A stretch of DNA of 64,000 nt, taken from contig NZ_GG694008.1 of assembly GCF_000160695.1 (NCBI RefSeq), positions 180,902 through 244,901 on the forward strand, read 5' to 3'. The notes below the pieces were generated by a model. The model was not told the origin of the DNA. It did not search any database and saw only the letters and a program-made list of their open reading frames with translations. Source of the stretch: Centipeda flueggei ATCC 43531. Lineage in GTDB: Bacteria > Bacillota > Negativicutes > Selenomonadales > Selenomonadaceae. The translations under genes and the position numbers were made by a program. Within the stretch, counting starts at the first letter, position 1. Each line of letters opens with the position of its first letter. Positions 1-9,350 of this stretch are shown piece after piece.

Positions 1-1
1 G

Positions 2-805
2 TATGGACATCACTACACACCGTCCACCGTGTCGAATATCGCCAAAGCGGCTGATGAGCAAGTACGCCAGTTCCATTCCCGCCCCGTTGCCAAGCGATAC
101 GCCGTTATTTATGCAGATGCCACTTACCTGAACGTACGTCGCGATTCTGTCGCAAAGGAAGCTCTGCATGTCCTACTCGGCATTACCCCGGAAGGATACA
201 AGGAGGTGCTGGATTTTGCGCTCTATCCAACCGAGACAGCCGCCAACTATAGGGAGATGCTACAGGGATTGAAAGAGCGCGGATTGGAGGAGGTTCTGCT
301 TTTCGTATCGGACGGGCTGAACGGGCTTTGTGCCGCCTTGCGGGAAGAATTCCCCGCAGTACGCCATCAATCCTGCTGGGTACATCTTTCCCGTCTCGTA
401 GCAAGATATGTCCGAAAGACGGAGCGCAAGGATGTATTAAGCGCCCTGTCAGCCGTCTACAAGCAGCAGAATGCCGGCGATGCAGCGTGCGCCTTGGAGG
501 AATTTCTCGTGTGTTATGGCAGCAAATATCCCAAGCTGAAGAGGATCTTCTCAGAATGTGACAGTCTGTACACCTTTTATGAATTTCCGCCCTCCATATG
601 GGCGAGCATCTACACATCGAATCCGTTGGAAAACAACAACAAAGGCCTAAAACATCTGACCAAGAAAAAAGAGCAGTTTCCAAACGAGGATTCCCTAGAA
701 CGTTTTGTCTGCGCCTATTATAGCGAATACAACCGCAAAAGTGGCGACCGCGTCCAAAAAGGTTTTCAGGAAGCTACGCCTCTGCTGCTGGATATGTTTC
801 CTTAA
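2..805 (+). CDS. IS256-family (MULE-type) transposase, 5'-truncated by window edge
   Basis: This is a DDE transposase that catalyses cut-and-paste or copy-out movement of its own element. The reading frame is open from base 2, so the true start is outside the window; about 267 residues are visible against roughly 400 in the family. The acidic triad can be placed: the first Asp in YADATYLNV, the second in VSDGLNGL, and the Glu in NPLENNNKGLK. The opening residues YGHHYTPSTVS also fit the family. The visible frame has no internal stop, so the protein may be functional. Its codons and orientation differ from the neighbouring glycan genes, as expected for a mobile gene. Confidence 0.9.
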   Translation, partial: YGHHYTPSTVSNIAKAADEQVRQFHSRPVAKRYAVIYADATYLNVRRDSVAKEALHVLLGITPEGYKEVLDFALYPTETAANYREMLQGLKERGLEEVLLFVSDGLNGLCAALREEFPAVRHQSCWVHLSRLVARYVRKTERKDVLSALSAVYKQQNAGDAACALEEFLVCYGSKYPKLKRIFSECDSLYTFYEFPPSIWASIYTSNPLENNNKGLKHLTKKKEQFPNEDSLERFVCAYYSEYNRKSGDRVQKGFQEATPLLLDMFP

Positions 806-840
806 CCGATTTGATATTGCAATTTAGGGTTGCTACACTT

Positions 841-874
841 GCAGAAACGTTTACACAAAAAACTTGACACTATC
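841..874 (+). repeat. Right terminal inverted repeat of the IS256-type element
   Basis: The stretch starts GCAGAAACG and ends ACTTGACACTATC. Read inward from the outer end it begins GATAGTGTCAAGTTTTTTGT, which resembles IS256-family termini. The outer boundary at 874 is placed by that resemblance only. Confidence 0.65.
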
Positions 875-1009
875 TCCACTTTCATTCAGAGACGTATTAT
901 ACGTTAATCTTTCCAGCTTGCCTCAATGTTTATATATCCAATTCTTATATTCATCAAAAACTATCAATTATCCTTCTTATTGTCAAAATTTTTTCTTTCT
1001 TCTTTGATT

Positions 1010-1058
1010 TATCAAATAAATAACGGCATCAAGAAAGCCCTGCCTTCTCAATGCCGTT
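1010..1058 (-). terminator. Probable intrinsic terminator ending the glycan cluster
   Basis: On the minus strand an 8-bp stem (AACGGCAT pairing with ATGCCGTT, at 1051-1058 and 1022-1029) is followed by an AT-rich, U-containing tail, ATTTATTTG. The loop is about 21 bases. It lies just past the last gene of the minus-strand cluster. The remaining bases from 875 to 1009 are AT-rich and show nothing recognisable. Confidence 0.5.
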
Positions 1059-1096
1059 TCGTGATTCGTCTTTAAAGAATACACTATCTCACAATA

Positions 1097-1810
1097 TTAT
1101 CTTCTCGCCACACACTTGATCTCATAAGTAAAGATTCTCGGACTTGGTGCGTGATAAGCACTCCCGGTAACCTTATTCCAAAACAGCTTGTTTTTGATAT
1201 ACGCCCACAAAAGTACTTTGCGCACACCCCTTTTCCAACCTTTTGCGTCCCCCAGTCCATCAACATCCAAAAATTGGATGTCGTGAAATCCTGCCTCGCG
1301 CAAGACGAAAAGGACACTGCCTGCCGTAAATAGTGTGTAATGTGTAAAATCTTCATACGCCCAATAACAATCTGTATTGGATTGCGCATTTGGTACCATC
1401 AAGACAAGCTTTCCATGCTCTTTGAGGACGTCGCTCCGTATCTTGCGGAGCATTGGTATCACATGATCTTTAGGAAGATGTTCCAATACATGGCTCATCA
1501 GCACACAATCATACTTCTTACCCGCATACTGCATAACGTCGCCCATTACAACGGGTAGACCCTGCGACTGACAATACGCTACCGCCTGCTCAGAAATATC
1601 TAATCCGCTAACTTTTTTGTATCCGGCATTCATGAACGCGCGCAGGTTCTGTCCAAAACCGCAGCCAAGCTCCAGTATGGTCTCCGCCGGAGCGATCACA
1701 TGCATAAGATACGACGGCAGTTTTACATCATCGTACATGGCAGGATCTACACCACGGCTTGAGTAATATGTCGCATATGCCTCTCTGTTATTCACTTCGT
1801 CCATCATCAT
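1097..1810 (-). CDS. Class I SAM-dependent methyltransferase
   Basis: A 237-residue Methyltransf_11/23-type enzyme expected to transfer a methyl group from S-adenosylmethionine, probably to a sugar of the surface glycan or a lipid-linked precursor. The SAM-binding glycine loop ELGCGFG is at residues 47-53, followed by an acidic strand end (SGLDIS) and the motif-IV region CVLMSHVLEHL. An AGGAAGG ribosome site lies 6 bases before the first of three consecutive ATG codons. The gene overlaps the end of the upstream family 9 glycosyltransferase by 23 bases, so the two are translationally coupled. The acceptor cannot be predicted. Confidence 0.8.
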   Translation of the reverse strand: MMMDEVNNREAYATYYSSRGVDPAMYDDVKLPSYLMHVIAPAETILELGCGFGQNLRAFMNAGYKKVSGLDISEQAVAYCQSQGLPVVMGDVMQYAGKKYDCVLMSHVLEHLPKDHVIPMLRKIRSDVLKEHGKLVLMVPNAQSNTDCYWAYEDFTHYTLFTAGSVLFVLREAGFHDIQFLDVDGLGDAKGWKRGVRKVLLWAYIKNKLFWNKVTGSAYHAPSPRIFTYEIKCVARR

Positions 1811-3041
1811 CCGTATCCTTCCTGATTAGGCGTTCATTCATGTGCAAGACTGCTTGTACCACCACACCTGCGGAAATCCGCATGATGCAATGCGGCTCAT
1901 TGTGCTGACATCCATGCTCGCACCCTGGAAACGGTGTAGGACGCAGAATCGTCATATCACGCTTATACGGACCAAAACGACTTGGAGAGTTACAATGATT
2001 CTCGTCACCTCCAATGGGATGACATGATAATACAATGCCTGGTTTTCTAAGTGCAGCCGCCATGTGCATAGGCCCCGTATCACCGCCTAAATATATATCG
2101 CACAAGCAAAGCGCAGATATTGTCTCGCGCAAAGTAAGTCGATTGACTAAATTACGGCAAGGAACTCCGCTCTCCGAAAAAGCAGCAGCCTTCCCAATCT
2201 CATTCTTTCCACTTCCCAAAATAACCCATTCTATATCAATCTGCTTCGAAAGAGCTTGTGCCGTTTCCATAAATGAATGAACTGGCCACTCACGCCGAGG
2301 ACTTCCCGCACCTAAAAAAAGTGCCACGCGTAACTGTGATGATTTTTTCCCAAGCAAGGATAGGGCATGGGTATTATCTTGCTCCGATGTCCACACTTCC
2401 AAGTCAGTATTCCCCACGCGAATGCCAAGCGAATGCAGCACATCTATACTGCGCTCCACCTCATGTCTACTCTTGCCCTGTTCGGATGTCAATACCTTCG
2501 TATAGAAGCCATCATATCCTTTGTCTGACAGGCTCTTGCTGCGAAGAACCACCTCACTATAACCAATGCGCTGTGCTGCCCCCGAAAGAAAAGCAAGCGG
2601 CCCTGCCCCATAGCCTGCATCTGCATCAAAGCGCGGTACAAGCGCCATGCCATATTTTTGTTTATAAAAGTGACAGAAAGAAAAATACAGCGATTGAAAC
2701 AGGCGAAAGTAAAATGCACCACGCCCATTGACTTTTGAAAACGTGAGGATCTCATCGACATACGGACATAATTCCACCAGATTATAAACAGCAGGCTTGG
2801 CGACTAAGGTAATATGCGCCTTTGGATAGCCGCGCCTAAGCTCTCGTAAAAAAGGGGACATCATCACCATATCGCCAATCTCGTCAAGGCGAATGACAAG
2901 AATTCTAGAAGTCGCAATTTTCGGTTGCTGTCTCCCTCGCCTACAGGAATAAATGACCTTTCCAATGGTCTGGACTCCTAAAATAATCATACGCTGGAAT
3001 AGATGATCGACATTACGCAATATCCACTTCAATAAGCACAT
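1788..3041 (-). CDS. Family 9 glycosyltransferase (heptosyltransferase-like)
   Basis: A GT9 (GT-B fold) enzyme of the ADP-heptose:LPS heptosyltransferase type, about 417 residues. The N-terminal domain opens with LVIRLDEIGDMVMMSPFL, the typical Rossmann start of WaaC/WaaF/RfaF enzymes. The C-terminal donor domain has LFLGAGSPRREWP and the hallmark GGDTGPMHMAAA. The start chosen is the ATG 9 bases after GGTGGAG; a GTG 15 bases earlier lies inside that ribosome site. It probably adds heptose or a similar sugar to the core or repeat unit, which fits the heptose-like activation genes at 19-22 kb. Donor identity is inferred. Confidence 0.83.
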   Translation of the reverse strand: MCLLKWILRNVDHLFQRMIILGVQTIGKVIYSCRRGRQQPKIATSRILVIRLDEIGDMVMMSPFLRELRRGYPKAHITLVAKPAVYNLVELCPYVDEILTFSKVNGRGAFYFRLFQSLYFSFCHFYKQKYGMALVPRFDADAGYGAGPLAFLSGAAQRIGYSEVVLRSKSLSDKGYDGFYTKVLTSEQGKSRHEVERSIDVLHSLGIRVGNTDLEVWTSEQDNTHALSLLGKKSSQLRVALFLGAGSPRREWPVHSFMETAQALSKQIDIEWVILGSGKNEIGKAAAFSESGVPCRNLVNRLTLRETISALCLCDIYLGGDTGPMHMAAALRKPGIVLSCHPIGGDENHCNSPSRFGPYKRDMTILRPTPFPGCEHGCQHNEPHCIMRISAGVVVQAVLHMNERLIRKDTDDDGRSE

Positions 3042-3068
3042 AATAATATACTCCACCTGATATCTGTG

Positions 3069-3833
3069 TCAGATATCAGAACCAGTAAGTGCTCTATAAT
3101 CCTCTCCAAGCAAGCTCTTCCTTGATGTAAAGCGATTGATCCACGAGGACAATCTAACCGCCACTGAAAACTTCCATTGGCTTACAGGTTGTTTCGAAAA
3201 GAGATGTATATCACGATAACCGACGTAATGGTAGTCAAAGCTCTTTGCTAGCAGTTGCAAAGATTCTACTGTATAAAAAGATACATGCTGCCCATTATAC
3301 GGAGCATAATACCACCAATCGTCTACTTTGGGTATGGTACGAGGAACTATCGTCGTTGTAAACAGGATATTGTCAGAAATCTTGCTGAGCACATTAACTT
3401 CTTCCACTGGTGTCGGTAAATGCTCAAACAGTTCAAATGCCGTTAGTACATCATAACGATCTTTACTTTTTCTGAATGATTTCGCGAACATATTCTCGCA
3501 ATATCGATCAAACCATTCAAAATGGAATCCTCTATCCCTCATAAGTCGCACTAAGATACCATACCCTCCAGCATAATCTAAAAAAGATGTTGCTGTGGGA
3601 AAGCAAAAAGAAATAACGGCTGCGGTCAGTCTACTAAGCATAATATTGCGCTCAATCAATCCAATATCAGAGTCCACGATTGCATCCGAATATGCTTCAT
3701 CCAACCAGTAAGGCTTCTCTGTTTGTATAAAGCCACAATTCTGGCAACGAAAATACTGTGCCCTATATTTTTTTAGCATCAAAGCCTCATCAAAATAAGT
3801 TGACTCAGCACCGCATATTCTACACTGTTCCAT
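3069..3833 (-). CDS. SAM methyltransferase with N-terminal zinc finger-like region
   Basis: A 254-residue protein. Residues 4-7 (CRIC) and 29-32 (CQNC) form a four-cysteine module like that of C-methyltransferases and related enzymes of sugar modification. A class I methyltransferase core follows, with FLDYAGGYGILVRLM as the SAM loop and LTAFELFEHLP as motif IV. The start is set at MEQC because the zinc ligands begin there; a longer frame upstream adds 34 residues with low-complexity arginine content. It may be a sugar C- or O-methyltransferase. It follows an FkbM-like gene by more than 100 bases. Confidence 0.75.
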   Translation of the reverse strand: MEQCRICGAESTYFDEALMLKKYRAQYFRCQNCGFIQTEKPYWLDEAYSDAIVDSDIGLIERNIMLSRLTAAVISFCFPTATSFLDYAGGYGILVRLMRDRGFHFEWFDRYCENMFAKSFRKSKDRYDVLTAFELFEHLPTPVEEVNVLSKISDNILFTTTIVPRTIPKVDDWWYYAPYNGQHVSFYTVESLQLLAKSFDYHYVGYRDIHLFSKQPVSQWKFSVAVRLSSWINRFTSRKSLLGEDYRALTGSDI

Positions 3834-3942
3834 GTTCTGTTCTCTACTCCGTCTGCACAATGGTATTAGCAAGTCCTCTATACTCACATGCCCACTGGCG
3901 AACCTTCCCCCCCTCCTCAACCAGGCACGTATCAATGGTATC

Positions 3943-4818
3943 TTACACCTCTACTAGCAGTAGTTTATCGTTCTCCAACAATTTCTCTTCTTCTTTTACA
4001 GTCAATAATGCCAATTCTCCGTCTTGACGCCTTGCCTGACGATATTTTGCTCGGATATAGCACTCTTCAACACTGCGTTCACGAACTACATCATTCAACA
4101 GCTCTCGACGGACAAAAAACAAATTGCTCCCTATCTTATTTCCATACACTAATGCATAGCCTTTTTCATCCCCCAATTGAACCATAGCACGAATACTAGC
4201 ACCAAAGTACAAATTGGAATAATGCGCTTTTGTACGATAAAAAGAGGCATCATAAGGAAGTGTAACGGCACGCTCGGCACCAAACCTGCTGTTATATTCA
4301 CAGATGACAATATCCGGAATAATACAATCTATCGCCCTCCAGACCCAATAATCCATTCCATCAATATCAACAGAAAGAATACCGATGTCTCCCGAGAAAC
4401 CATTTTCTCGTATTAGCTCATTGATATTCTCTGCCGTGATGAACGCATGGACAGGCGTTAAATCATGCATCCAACAGACATTATCATGACGCGCATAGTC
4501 AATATTCTCCTTGCTCCCATCCATAATCAATCCGGACCAATTATCATGCATGAGCAGGAATCGTGTATTCGCTTCTGTATAATTTTGTACACCAAACTCT
4601 ATGAAACGCTCGCTGGAGACTCGGATATTTTTGATCAGCCACTGAATGACGCCATCTTCACCGCTTTGTGAAAAAACCTTAAACTCACGAACTGGATCTC
4701 CTGCGTGAATAGCATCCGCTCGCATCGACCCAATTGCATATCGTAGTTCCTCTACCTCCTGCGCGATATATGAAATCTGATTTAGCTTCGTCTTCATCGT
4801 TTTTATTTTATGTATCAT
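3943..4818 (-). CDS. FkbM-like methyltransferase-fold protein
   Basis: About 291 residues. The core begins KVFSQSGEDGVIQWL and continues with RFIEFGVQNYTEANTRFLL, the pattern of FkbM/Methyltransf_21-type proteins found in polysaccharide clusters; ILSVDIDGMDYW is the acidic strand later in the fold. The glycine-rich SAM loop is weaker than in classical methyltransferases, so the activity is uncertain. The N-terminus (about 40 residues) looks like a short coiled coil. The start chosen is the ATG 8 bases after GGAGG; an ATG 24 bases earlier has no clear ribosome site. Confidence 0.65.
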   Translation of the reverse strand: MIHKIKTMKTKLNQISYIAQEVEELRYAIGSMRADAIHAGDPVREFKVFSQSGEDGVIQWLIKNIRVSSERFIEFGVQNYTEANTRFLLMHDNWSGLIMDGSKENIDYARHDNVCWMHDLTPVHAFITAENINELIRENGFSGDIGILSVDIDGMDYWVWRAIDCIIPDIVICEYNSRFGAERAVTLPYDASFYRTKAHYSNLYFGASIRAMVQLGDEKGYALVYGNKIGSNLFFVRRELLNDVVRERSVEECYIRAKYRQARRQDGELALLTVKEEEKLLENDKLLLVEV

Positions 4819-4896
4819 CCGAAATGCCTCCATACCAACCATCAGAGCTTCACGTACAAAACTAATAATGAACCTCTTATCTCACTCAAGCTGCAA

Positions 4897-5889
4897 TCAT
4901 GAGCGATAACCCGCAAGAATTTGTTTGTATTTAGCCCTCAAAAGTTTTATGTTCCGAAGAATATAATTTCCATTCTCACAAACAATATTTTGTCGTGTCA
5001 AAAAGTATGGATCCACGGTAATATCCTGATCCTCAGGAAAACGAACTTCGAAGGGAAGTTCGTGTATCGTATGCACAAATTGATCGGTGGCAGATATTGT
5101 ATTCGTCCCTGTTCCATCTCGTCCAATATCTTCTGCAAGGGCATGTAGCGGCGTAACAGTTACACCACCGGAAAACACTTGCAAAGCAGTCCAATAGAAT
5201 GCCCACGTATTGATATTTTCCGGATGATTAACAACCATCTCAAGATAATTCAGGTTATCACACCCGGCTAAACGCCCAAGCCTTATTTTCTGAACCTTAT
5301 CTTCCCAAATACGTTGTGCGATCTTCGGATCACGATCATAGTCCTTCCAACGATCTCGCCATGTCCCAAAAGCCATGCTGGACAAGCGATAGGTAAAGTA
5401 AACATCATATGGATAGCACCGATTATAAGACACATCAGAATCTACTGCATCACTTGCTCCAGCAGCACATATAGATTTAACCTGAGGAACATTTTCATAC
5501 CGTTCGAAACAGAGTGACGCAAATCGGTGATAATCCTTACCTAATAAAATATCGTCCTCTAAGGCAATAACCGCTTGATGTTTTTCCAAAACATAGGAGA
5601 TCCCCTGGGTGATGGAATTTGCCAAACCTTTGTTCACACCAGATATATGCATTTCAACAGACGATCCATCTCGATCCTGTAATAGATGAATTACCTGTTG
5701 TACTTCTTTCCATTCTGCTTCATCATGCTCGCTCCGCAAGCCATCTTGAAAAACATATATGTTGTCAAATCTATTCTCAAGAATCGACTGCACGACACGT
5801 CTTGTATGTTCTGGTCTTTTATATACAAAAAAAGCGAGTCCTATATCATACTTGTCTTGCATCCCATTGGCTCTTGTTTGAACATCCAT
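4897..5889 (-). CDS. GT-A glycosyltransferase-like protein
   Basis: A 330-residue nucleotide-diphospho-sugar transferase-like protein. It begins with a GT-A nucleotide-binding strand (IGLAFFVYKRPEHTRRVV), then VFQDGLRSEHDEAEW, and carries the metal-binding DXD-like acidic motif in ALEDDILLGKDY. This resembles families distantly related to GT2 that open with VYKRP or TYNRP. The start chosen is the ATG 11 bases after AGAGAGG, because the conserved fold begins about 17 residues later. It lies 19 bases downstream of the UDP-sugar dehydrogenase gene. Donor and acceptor are unknown. Confidence 0.75.
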   Translation of the reverse strand: MDVQTRANGMQDKYDIGLAFFVYKRPEHTRRVVQSILENRFDNIYVFQDGLRSEHDEAEWKEVQQVIHLLQDRDGSSVEMHISGVNKGLANSITQGISYVLEKHQAVIALEDDILLGKDYHRFASLCFERYENVPQVKSICAAGASDAVDSDVSYNRCYPYDVYFTYRLSSMAFGTWRDRWKDYDRDPKIAQRIWEDKVQKIRLGRLAGCDNLNYLEMVVNHPENINTWAFYWTALQVFSGGVTVTPLHALAEDIGRDGTGTNTISATDQFVHTIHELPFEVRFPEDQDITVDPYFLTRQNIVCENGNYILRNIKLLRAKYKQILAGYRS

Positions 5890-5908
5890 GATAATATATA
5901 CCTCTCTT

Positions 5909-7129
5909 TTAGAGATGATACCCCGCTGAATGGAGCACATTCCTACAATCCAAAAGGATTTTTCCTTCCAAATCTTTTTCTGTTTCTCTTATCTGATCAT
6001 GCGCTACCATAACAACAATAAAATCTACGTCAGAGGTGAATTTCGCAAAGTCGTGATATTGATGCTCTACTATGTCTTCTGCGACGTAGGGATCATAGAC
6101 TTTAACACCAAAAGCCATATGTTTTTCCATTTTATCCAATAGTTGAAGTGATGGACTTTCTCTAGTATCCGCTATGTTCTCCTTATATGTTAATCCATAT
6201 ATCCCAACGCGACTCAAATCATTAATGTGGTTTTCCCGCATGATGAAAGCCATACGTTCCATAACAAAATCAGGCATGGATTCATTCACAGTTCTAGCTG
6301 CAAGAATCAAGCACGTCAACCGGGGGTAATCTCCAACTAGGAACCATGGATCAACGGCAATGCAATGACCACCCACTCCAGGACCAGGAGAAAGAATCGA
6401 TACACGCGGATGCATATTGGCGATACGAATGACCTCATGCACATCAATACCAGCAACGCGACAAATTTTACTTAATTCATTTGCAAATGCGATATTAACA
6501 TCTCGATATGTATTCTCAACGACCTTGGTCATTTCGGCAGTTTTAATATCAGTAATGACAATATCCCCATTACAAAACATAGCATATTTTTTTCGTATAA
6601 TAGAACCAATACGTGGATTATCTACACCAATGGTTCTCGCGTTATTTTGAAGTTCTCGGACCATACTCCCAGGAATAATACGCTCTGGTGCATGAGCAAG
6701 ATGAACCTTCTTCCCTGCATCTCGCATCAGGCGATCAATCAAGGGCCGAATATATACATCAATTGTACCTGGAGATATTGTGGATTCTATGACGATAATC
6801 GAATCATGTGGGCAAATACATAAAATCGCCTCAACCGCACTAATAACATAATCGGGATTAATTTTTTTGGAGTTTTTGTTATAAGGTGTAGGGACAGCAA
6901 CAATATATATGTCTGCTTTCACCAATTCTACAGAGAATTTAATATTAGGAACTGCTCGGTGATAAAGCTCCCTTATTCCCACTTCTCCGATATCCAAAGC
7001 GTCATTCTTCAAAGTATGAATGAGTTTCGCATTCCGGTCAGAACCAACAACGGCCTCCCCATGTGCAGCAAACATCAAAGCAGTCGGCAGACCAATATAT
7101 CCTAACCCTACAACATTAATCATATTCAT
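5909..7129 (-). CDS. wecC: UDP-N-acetyl-D-mannosamine dehydrogenase-like enzyme
   Basis: A 406-residue nucleotide-sugar dehydrogenase that oxidises a UDP-N-acetylhexosamine to the uronic acid using two NAD+. The N-terminal NAD site is VVGLGYIGLPTALMFA. The central region contains VESTISPGTI and LAHAPERIIPGSM, and the catalytic Cys is C256 in GGHCIAVDPWFLV. The HCIAVDPWF wording is typical of the WecC/WbpA group rather than of UDP-glucose dehydrogenase. Its product would be UDP-ManNAcA or UDP-GlcNAcA. Full length, intact, and distinct from the truncated ugd at 8356-9291. The start could also be the ATG two codons later. Confidence 0.85.
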   Translation of the reverse strand: MNMINVVGLGYIGLPTALMFAAHGEAVVGSDRNAKLIHTLKNDALDIGEVGIRELYHRAVPNIKFSVELVKADIYIVAVPTPYNKNSKKINPDYVISAVEAILCICPHDSIIVIESTISPGTIDVYIRPLIDRLMRDAGKKVHLAHAPERIIPGSMVRELQNNARTIGVDNPRIGSIIRKKYAMFCNGDIVITDIKTAEMTKVVENTYRDVNIAFANELSKICRVAGIDVHEVIRIANMHPRVSILSPGPGVGGHCIAVDPWFLVGDYPRLTCLILAARTVNESMPDFVMERMAFIMRENHINDLSRVGIYGLTYKENIADTRESPSLQLLDKMEKHMAFGVKVYDPYVAEDIVEHQYHDFAKFTSDVDFIVVMVAHDQIRETEKDLEGKILLDCRNVLHSAGYHL

Positions 7130-7135
7130 TCATCC

Positions 7136-7906
7136 TCATATCATATGGTACAATTGAGCAAGTGTATACTGTGGTACATTCTTCTGCACAAGATAATCTG
7201 CAAGTTCCGTGATAAAATCTGTAATACCACGTGCCGCTTTATTTCGTATCTGTTCTATAATCTCGTCTGATATTGAATTCCATACGTCTCTGCTCACGGA
7301 ATCCTTTATATCACGCATATACTGAAAATCAGGGGTATTAATAAGCAAATGCATCGGATGTATATTGATTACTTTAACCCCCGGTTGTTCGAAATAACTC
7401 TTTACAGAAGAAAAATTAAGATCTAATCCATGATATAGGTACGCCCCATCTTCAAAGAAAGCCGGAAATGAGACCATCCCCGAACGATGAACAAAAGGAG
7501 GTATTACATCAAGCATCGTACATAGATTAGACTCATAACGGATTCCACGATTGTATAATTCCGTGTAAATATCATTATCGGCATACCACCGATGTGCACG
7601 AAACGCCTCGGCTTGGGGAAAATGTGTCATACAATAATGGATAACTGCCTCCTTATCTTCCCCTTGACTGCTTGGCTGAATAAAGTTTGGATGGATACCA
7701 TACGACACACTCTCTGTTCGAATCAAATGATGAATATACGGACTCGTATGTGTAAAGAAAAGAGTCAACGGTATCTGACACCCTTGAAAGAAGGTTACTG
7801 CTTCCTTGATTACATAGTCTGACGCCCAATCCACATCCATCGTGACCGAAAACGCGTCAAGGTCCTTAAATGCCGCCTTAATCAGCGCAACATTATTCAT
7901 GTTCAT
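7136..7906 (-). CDS. Polysaccharide deacetylase-like (NodB-like fold) protein
   Basis: A 256-residue protein resembling the WbmS-like polysaccharide deacetylases of O-antigen clusters. The first strand carries FSVTMDVDWAS, whose aspartates match the metal and catalytic Asp of carbohydrate esterase family 4. YGIHPNF is the expected histidine-containing metal site, FRAHRWY follows, and VINIHPMHL is the C-terminal His motif. It may remove an acetyl group from a sugar of the repeat unit or act on a nucleotide-sugar intermediate. The start is the ATG about 6 bases after AAGGGAG; 12 extra upstream residues lack a ribosome site. It ends 6 bases before the wecC-like gene starts on the same strand. 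Confidence 0.75.
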   Translation of the reverse strand: MNMNNVALIKAAFKDLDAFSVTMDVDWASDYVIKEAVTFFQGCQIPLTLFFTHTSPYIHHLIRTESVSYGIHPNFIQPSSQGEDKEAVIHYCMTHFPQAEAFRAHRWYADNDIYTELYNRGIRYESNLCTMLDVIPPFVHRSGMVSFPAFFEDGAYLYHGLDLNFSSVKSYFEQPGVKVINIHPMHLLINTPDFQYMRDIKDSVSRDVWNSISDEIIEQIRNKAARGITDFITELADYLVQKNVPQYTLAQLYHMI

Positions 7907-7947
7907 GTGAGCTCCCTTTCCTCGTAAAATTAAAACGACCAATGCAG

Positions 7948-8355
7948 TTATTTTCTCTCAACTAAAGAATGTGCATGAGCTACAATTTTATGGATAACTG
8001 CGGCATTTCCTTCCGGTGTTAGTGGATATCCATATTATTGATTAACCACCTGTTCCAGATCATCGTACTGAGGACTCCCCCCTTCCTCAACCCTATGAAG
8101 AACATTTTGACAATCCGCATACGATTGTATGGAAACCACATCTCTGCAATACCGCATCCACGAATTATCAGCGCCAAACAACAAAATCGGTTTTTTCAGT
8201 TTCGTTGCCTCAATCGCCACTGTTCCATTGAACGTAGCTATCGCCATGGCACTCTGGTTGATATGACTTGATGTGTTGTGGTCAAGCGTTTTTGTAACAC
8301 GAGTGTCCAATAAACTTATGTCGAATACCTCGCTTCGAATGGCGTACGATAGCCG
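7948..8355 (-). pseudogene. Capsule-biosynthesis (KpsC/KpsS-like) gene remnant, 5' end missing
   Basis: The minus-strand frame is open from 8355 and includes FNGTVAIEATKLKKPILLFG, the C-terminal donor-site signature of capsule polysaccharide synthesis glycosyltransferases (a GT x EA pattern followed by KP and FG). The first 200 or more residues of such a protein are missing. An in-frame TAA at 8035-8037 is followed by 28 more codons in the same frame, ending at TAA 7948; those codons (YGYPLTPEG onward) still look like family tail sequence, so the TAA may be a later nonsense mutation. The fragment abuts the truncated ugd, which points to one deletion removing both ends. Confidence 0.7.
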
Positions 8356-9291
8356 TTATAAGAATGCGGTCGTACTTGTGAGACGGAAAATCCCTACTGT
8401 TTGTGGATCACGCGCAAGGATCATCTCTGTGATATGATCCTTGCGCGTATGATTCACCTGCACAATCGCTGTGATAAGATTTTGCGGAATATCTTTATAA
8501 TTCGCCAAAAGCTGCTTTGTATCCTTCGGCAGACAATATCCTCCATAGCCAAAGGATGGATTGTTGTAATCCTGACCTATACGCGGGTCAAGACAGACAC
8601 CTCTGATAATCTGCGCACTGTCCAGCCCGCGAAGCTCCGCATAGCTGTCCAGCTCGTTAAAGTACGCCACGCGGAGCGCAAGATATGTATTTGCAAAAAG
8701 CTTGACCGCCTCTGCTTCGGTTGACTCCATAAAGAGCACAGGCACATCTTTTTTTATCGCGCCTTCAACGAGTAATTGTGCAAATCGCTTTGCCGCCTCC
8801 GTCTGTGCACCGATGATGATACGCGACGGATAGAGATTGTCATGAAGGGCCTTCCCCTCTCGCAGAAACTCCGGCACAAAAAAGATATTTTTACATGAAT
8901 ACTGTCGCTGGAGCGACTTCGTGTAACCGACAGGCACAGTCGACTTGATGACAATATGCGCATTGGGGCTAATCGCAAGAATCTTCTTCAGCACATTCTC
9001 CACCGATGATGTGTTGAAAAAATTGCGCTTGGGGTCATAATCCGTCGGCGTTGCTATAATGACATATTCCGCCCCACAAAACGCCTCCGCAGGGTCTGTT
9101 GTAGCGCAGAAGGACAATGCTTCCTTACGAAGATATGCCTCAATATCCGCATCGACAATAGGAGAACGCTTCTGATTGAGCAGATCCACCTTGGCAGTGT
9201 TAATATCATACGCGCATACGTCATGATGCTGCCCCAGCAGAACTCCATTCGACAGTCCCACATAGCCCGTACCCGCGATTGCTATTTTCAT
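8356..9291 (-). pseudogene. ugd: UDP-glucose 6-dehydrogenase, 3'-truncated
   Basis: The enzyme would oxidise UDP-glucose to UDP-glucuronate. The NAD site is [15 protein letters not shown], the lysine strand is [13 protein letters not shown], and the catalytic Cys is C253 in [13 protein letters not shown]. Only 311 residues remain against about 390. The C-terminal UDP-binding domain stops shortly after VGIFRLT, where intact relatives continue with a conserved serine/aspartate/asparagine/phenylalanine segment; instead six unrelated codons and a stop follow. The start is the ATG after GGGAGCAATTTC. The missing UDP-binding and dimer-closing segment makes it very probably inactive. Confidence 0.8.
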
Positions 9292-9350
9292 GAAATTGCT
9301 CCCACTCATTCAACACCTATGAAAGAGATGCAGATACGCTAAAGCACGAA

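Larger units (their letters stand above)
1..874 (+). mobile_element. IS256-family insertion sequence, right part
   Basis: The left edge cuts this element, so only the 3' part of the transposase gene and the right terminal inverted repeat are present. Past the transposase stop codon there is a short non-coding stretch and then a terminal sequence of the kind IS256-family elements carry, ending near 874. The flanking direct repeat cannot be checked because the left end is outside the window. The element lies just beyond the 3' end of the glycan cluster. Confidence 0.85.
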
